A stretch of 64,000 bases of DNA from positions 186,001 through 250,000 of the forward strand of contig JACKHZ010000013.1 in the NCBI GenBank assembly GCA_020638735.1, read 5' to 3'. Position 1 is the stretch's first letter. Each line of letters starts with the position of its first letter. The notes beneath the pieces were generated by a model, which saw nothing but the letters and a program-made list of their open reading frames with translations, was not told the origin of the DNA and searched no databases. A program made the position numbers and the translations under genes. This DNA is from Planctomycetota bacterium. Its GTDB lineage: Bacteria > Planctomycetota > UBA1135 > UBA2386. Positions 61,820-64,000 of this stretch are shown piece by piece.

Positions 61820-63880
61820 ATGCCCTCCCCCGCTCTCCATGCCCCGTCACATCCAGGCGTGCTGCTGCTCGCGCTGCTGCTGTCGACGTCGCCGAACGCG
61901 CTGCGCGGCCAGGACCGGTCGCCGCAACCCGCCACGGCAGGTCGCACGATCGTCGTCGTCATCGCCGACGATCTCGGCGTCGACCAGGTCGGGGTCTATC
62001 GCGACGTGGCGGGCGTGCCGAGCGAGCGCGTGCCGAACACGCCCAACCTCGACGCGCTCGCCGCCCGCGGCGTGCTGTTCCGCAACGCCTACGCCAACCC
62101 GCTGTGTTCGCCGACGCGCGCCGCCGCGCTGACCGGCCGCTTCGCGTGCCGACAGGGGGTCGGGGGCGTCACCGGACGCGGCTTCGGCGAGCCGTTCGAC
62201 GACGCCGAGGTGACGCTGCCGGAGCTGCTGCGCGCCGCCGGCGCCGGCTTCACCAGCGCGGCGATCGGCAAGTGGCACCTCGGCTACGAGTGGAGCGACC
62301 CGAACACGCATCTCGGCCGCGACCAGATGGTCAACGACAACGGCGGGTTCGACTGGTTCTGCGGCACCTGCAACAACCTCATGCACGACGGCGATTCGCA
62401 CACCCACTACCTGAGGCGCACCTTGCGGCGCAACCCGGCCGACCCCGACCGGCCGACCGAGGTCGAACCGGACGCCGTGCAGACGCGCTTCTCCGCCGTC
62501 GAGCAGGTCGACAGCGCGCTCGCGGTGCTCGACGAACGACACACACCGCTCGCGCAGGACGTCTACCTGCACCTCTGCTTCAACGTGCCGCACGAGCCGT
62601 GGCAGAAGCCGCCCGACGAGCTGCACTCGCTCGACGAACGTCTCGGCGACGTGTGGCAGAAGATGCCCGATCGCTGGGACGAGCAGGACCCGGCGGTCGC
62701 GCGCCTCTACTACGAGGCGATGGTCGAGGCGATGGACACCGAGATCGGCCGTCTGTTGCGCGACCTGCCCGCGGCGCGCAAGCCGGGCACGACGGTGCTG
62801 TTCTTCGGCGACAACGGCACGCCGCAGCAGACCACCGTGGCGCCGTTCGTGCCGTCGCACGCCAAGGGCACGCTCTTCGAAGGCGGCATCCACGTGCCGT
62901 TGATCGTCGCCGGCGCCGGCGTCGACGCCGCACCCGGCAGCGTCGTCGACCAGCTGGTGCAGGTGACCGACGTGTTCGCGACGGTCGCGGACCTCGCCGG
63001 CGTGCCGGCCGAGCGCCAGGCCGAAGCGATCGCGCGCCCGCTCGATTCACTCAGCCTGCGACCGCTGCTCGACGGCGACCCTGAGAATGACCGCGACTGG
63101 CCGCGGTGGTGGGCGTTCGCCGAGCGCTTCGCGCCAAACGGCGGCGAAGGCGACCCGATGGAGACGATCGACGCGCGCGATGCAGCGGTGGTCGCGCCGG
63201 CGCTCGAGGGCTTCGCGCGGCCGCAGCTCGGCGCCGTGACGATCCGCGTCGAGGGCGAGCCGTTCACCATCGGCAACCGCGCCCGTGTCGTGCTTTCGGG
63301 CGCTCCCGGCCGCCGCTGCGTGCTGCGCACCGACGTCTGCCTGGTGCCGCTGGACAGCGGGTTCGTCGCCAGCAGCCTGGTGGGCCCGACTCCGGACGGC
63401 GATGGTCGACTGCTCGCCGGCACAGGTGTCACCATCGCCTCGCCGAGCCCGGGGGTGTTCAACCTGTTCGACCTCGAGATCACCCCGGACGCCGCCGACG
63501 AACGGGTCGTCTTCGAACTGGACGGGGATCTGGCCGCGCGCTTCGCCGGCACCGAGTGCCACGTGCTGTTCCAGGCGCTGGTGCTCGGCGACGGCGGACC
63601 GATCCGGCCCGTCGGCGCCAGCAACATCGTGGCGGTGCGCGCGCCGCGCAACGTCGACGTCAAGGCGATCCGCGACGCGCGCTTCAAGCTGATCCTGACC
63701 GACAACGGCGGCAAGGAGCAGATGTACGACCTGGAGGCGGACCCGTTCGAGCAGCGCGACCTGCTGTCGGGCGGCGCCGTCGCGCTGCCCGAGGTCGCCC
63801 GCGCCCACTACACCCGCCTGCGACGGCAGATCGACCTGATCGTCACCGCCTCCGCCGAGGCGGCGGAAGGCATCCGGTGA
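61820..63880 (+). CDS. Exported sulfatase with an extra inserted domain
   Basis: 686 residues from ATG 61820. Signal peptide about 1-32. Sulfatase signature C96-S-P-T-R100 in NPLCSPTRAAALTGRF, where C96 should become formylglycine. Metal-binding Asp pair in VVIADDLGVDQVG, and GKWHLGYEWS, VPHEPWQKPP, FFGDNGTPQQTT and KGTLFEGGIHVPL are further core blocks. The usual C-terminal end appears as RDARFKLILTDNGGKEQMYDLEADPFEQRDLL at about 618-650. Between the core and that end lies an unusual ~160-residue beta-rich insertion (about 455-615: VEGEPFTIGNRARVVLSG, CHVLFQALVLGDGGPIRPVGASNIVAV). Likely removes sulfate from a polysaccharide. Its role and the insertion's purpose are open. Confidence 0.87.
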   Translation: MPSPALHAPSHPGVLLLALLLSTSPNALRGQDRSPQPATAGRTIVVVIADDLGVDQVGVYRDVAGVPSERVPNTPNLDALAARGVLFRNAYANPLCSPTRAAALTGRFACRQGVGGVTGRGFGEPFDDAEVTLPELLRAAGAGFTSAAIGKWHLGYEWSDPNTHLGRDQMVNDNGGFDWFCGTCNNLMHDGDSHTHYLRRTLRRNPADPDRPTEVEPDAVQTRFSAVEQVDSALAVLDERHTPLAQDVYLHLCFNVPHEPWQKPPDELHSLDERLGDVWQKMPDRWDEQDPAVARLYYEAMVEAMDTEIGRLLRDLPAARKPGTTVLFFGDNGTPQQTTVAPFVPSHAKGTLFEGGIHVPLIVAGAGVDAAPGSVVDQLVQVTDVFATVADLAGVPAERQAEAIARPLDSLSLRPLLDGDPENDRDWPRWWAFAERFAPNGGEGDPMETIDARDAAVVAPALEGFARPQLGAVTIRVEGEPFTIGNRARVVLSGAPGRRCVLRTDVCLVPLDSGFVASSLVGPTPDGDGRLLAGTGVTIASPSPGVFNLFDLEITPDAADERVVFELDGDLAARFAGTECHVLFQALVLGDGGPIRPVGASNIVAVRAPRNVDVKAIRDARFKLILTDNGGKEQMYDLEADPFEQRDLLSGGAVALPEVARAHYTRLRRQIDLIVTASAEAAEGIR

Positions 63881-63933
63881 GGGCGATCCACCGGGAGTTC
63901 TGCGCGGCGTTCCGCGCTCGTGCGACGTCTCCC

Positions 63934-64000
63934 ATGAAGCTGCTGCTCGTCGCGGTCTGCTCCCTGCTGCCGATGGCCGCCGCACCCACCCAGGACGATG
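63934..64000 (+). CDS. Partial exported protein (N-terminus only)
   Basis: ATG 63934 opens MKLLLVAVCSLLPMAAAPTQDD, a clear signal peptide, and runs off the right edge after 22 residues. An upstream GTG at 63877, in a GTGA overlap with the sulfatase stop, is in the same frame and would add 19 residues. Likely co-transcribed with the sulfatase. Nothing more can be said. Confidence 0.65.
   Translation, partial: MKLLLVAVCSLLPMAAAPTQDD

Overview
The window is a very GC-rich, densely coded stretch of bacterial chromosome: about 50 protein genes on both strands, short intergenic gaps and many 4-base stop/start overlaps. I saw no rRNA, tRNA, CRISPR array, integrase or insertion sequence. The mix of proteins points to a high-GC member of the Planctomycetota: von Willebrand (VWA) and VIT-VWA proteins, a sulfatase, an ELWxxDGT-repeat secreted protein, carboxypeptidase-regulatory repeats, and several secreted proteins ending in the same type of C-terminal module. 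This placement is inferred from protein style, not from a marker-gene search.

Layout. (1) 1-7.6 kb, minus strand: a core operon reading prfB (with a classic +1 programmed frameshift), purH, a small unknown gene, yggS, nth, then an osmoprotectant-type ABC transporter (ATPase plus a substrate-binding/permease fusion). A cut-off membrane-protein gene lies beyond it at the left edge. Between about 3.9 and 6.4 kb, three consecutive genes carry at least nine single-base frame breaks although their protein sequences stay conserved; I read this as local sequence error. (2) 7.6-10 kb: a small conserved-looking gene, a Fis-type HTH protein lacking its AAA+ domain, three consecutive hairpins, and a DUF4097-like lipoprotein. 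(3) 10.1-17.6 kb: an ECF sigma factor and its zinc-finger anti-sigma factor, followed by a HEAT-VWA protein, a small membrane protein, a VIT-VWA protein and a lipoprotein, which looks like an envelope or surface module. (4) 17.7-33.6 kb: a Ca/Na exchanger, a divergent CCA-like nucleotidyltransferase, large secreted repeat proteins, aminopeptidase P, EI24 and UspA/CBS proteins, a threonine/serine dehydratase and an MGH1-like glycosidase. (5) 33.7-38.2 kb: two glycosyltransferases, a TruC-like pseudouridine synthase and an acyl-CoA ligase. (6) 38.3-46.6 kb: a cysteine-less TlpA-like protein, two large secreted proteins, a D-threonine-aldolase-like enzyme and a solitary DNA methyltransferase. (7) 46.8-57 kb: a methyltransferase, a glycosyltransferase, membrane proteins, MtfA and unknown exported proteins. 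(8) 57.3-61.7 kb: a tight operon of lysine 2,3-aminomutase, a YkgJ cysteine-cluster protein, two D-Ala-D-Ala-ligase-like ATP-grasp enzymes and a GNAT acetyltransferase. (9) 61.8 kb to the end: a sulfatase with an extra inserted domain, and the start of another exported protein.

The best candidate for an undescribed system is region 8. All substrate- and cofactor-binding residues of a true lysine 2,3-aminomutase are visible, so the operon probably makes beta-lysine and then ligates and/or acetylates it into an unknown product. Next come the C-terminal module shared by three secreted proteins, the protein with three tandem ~110-residue repeats, and the three-hairpin intergenic element near 8.4 kb.
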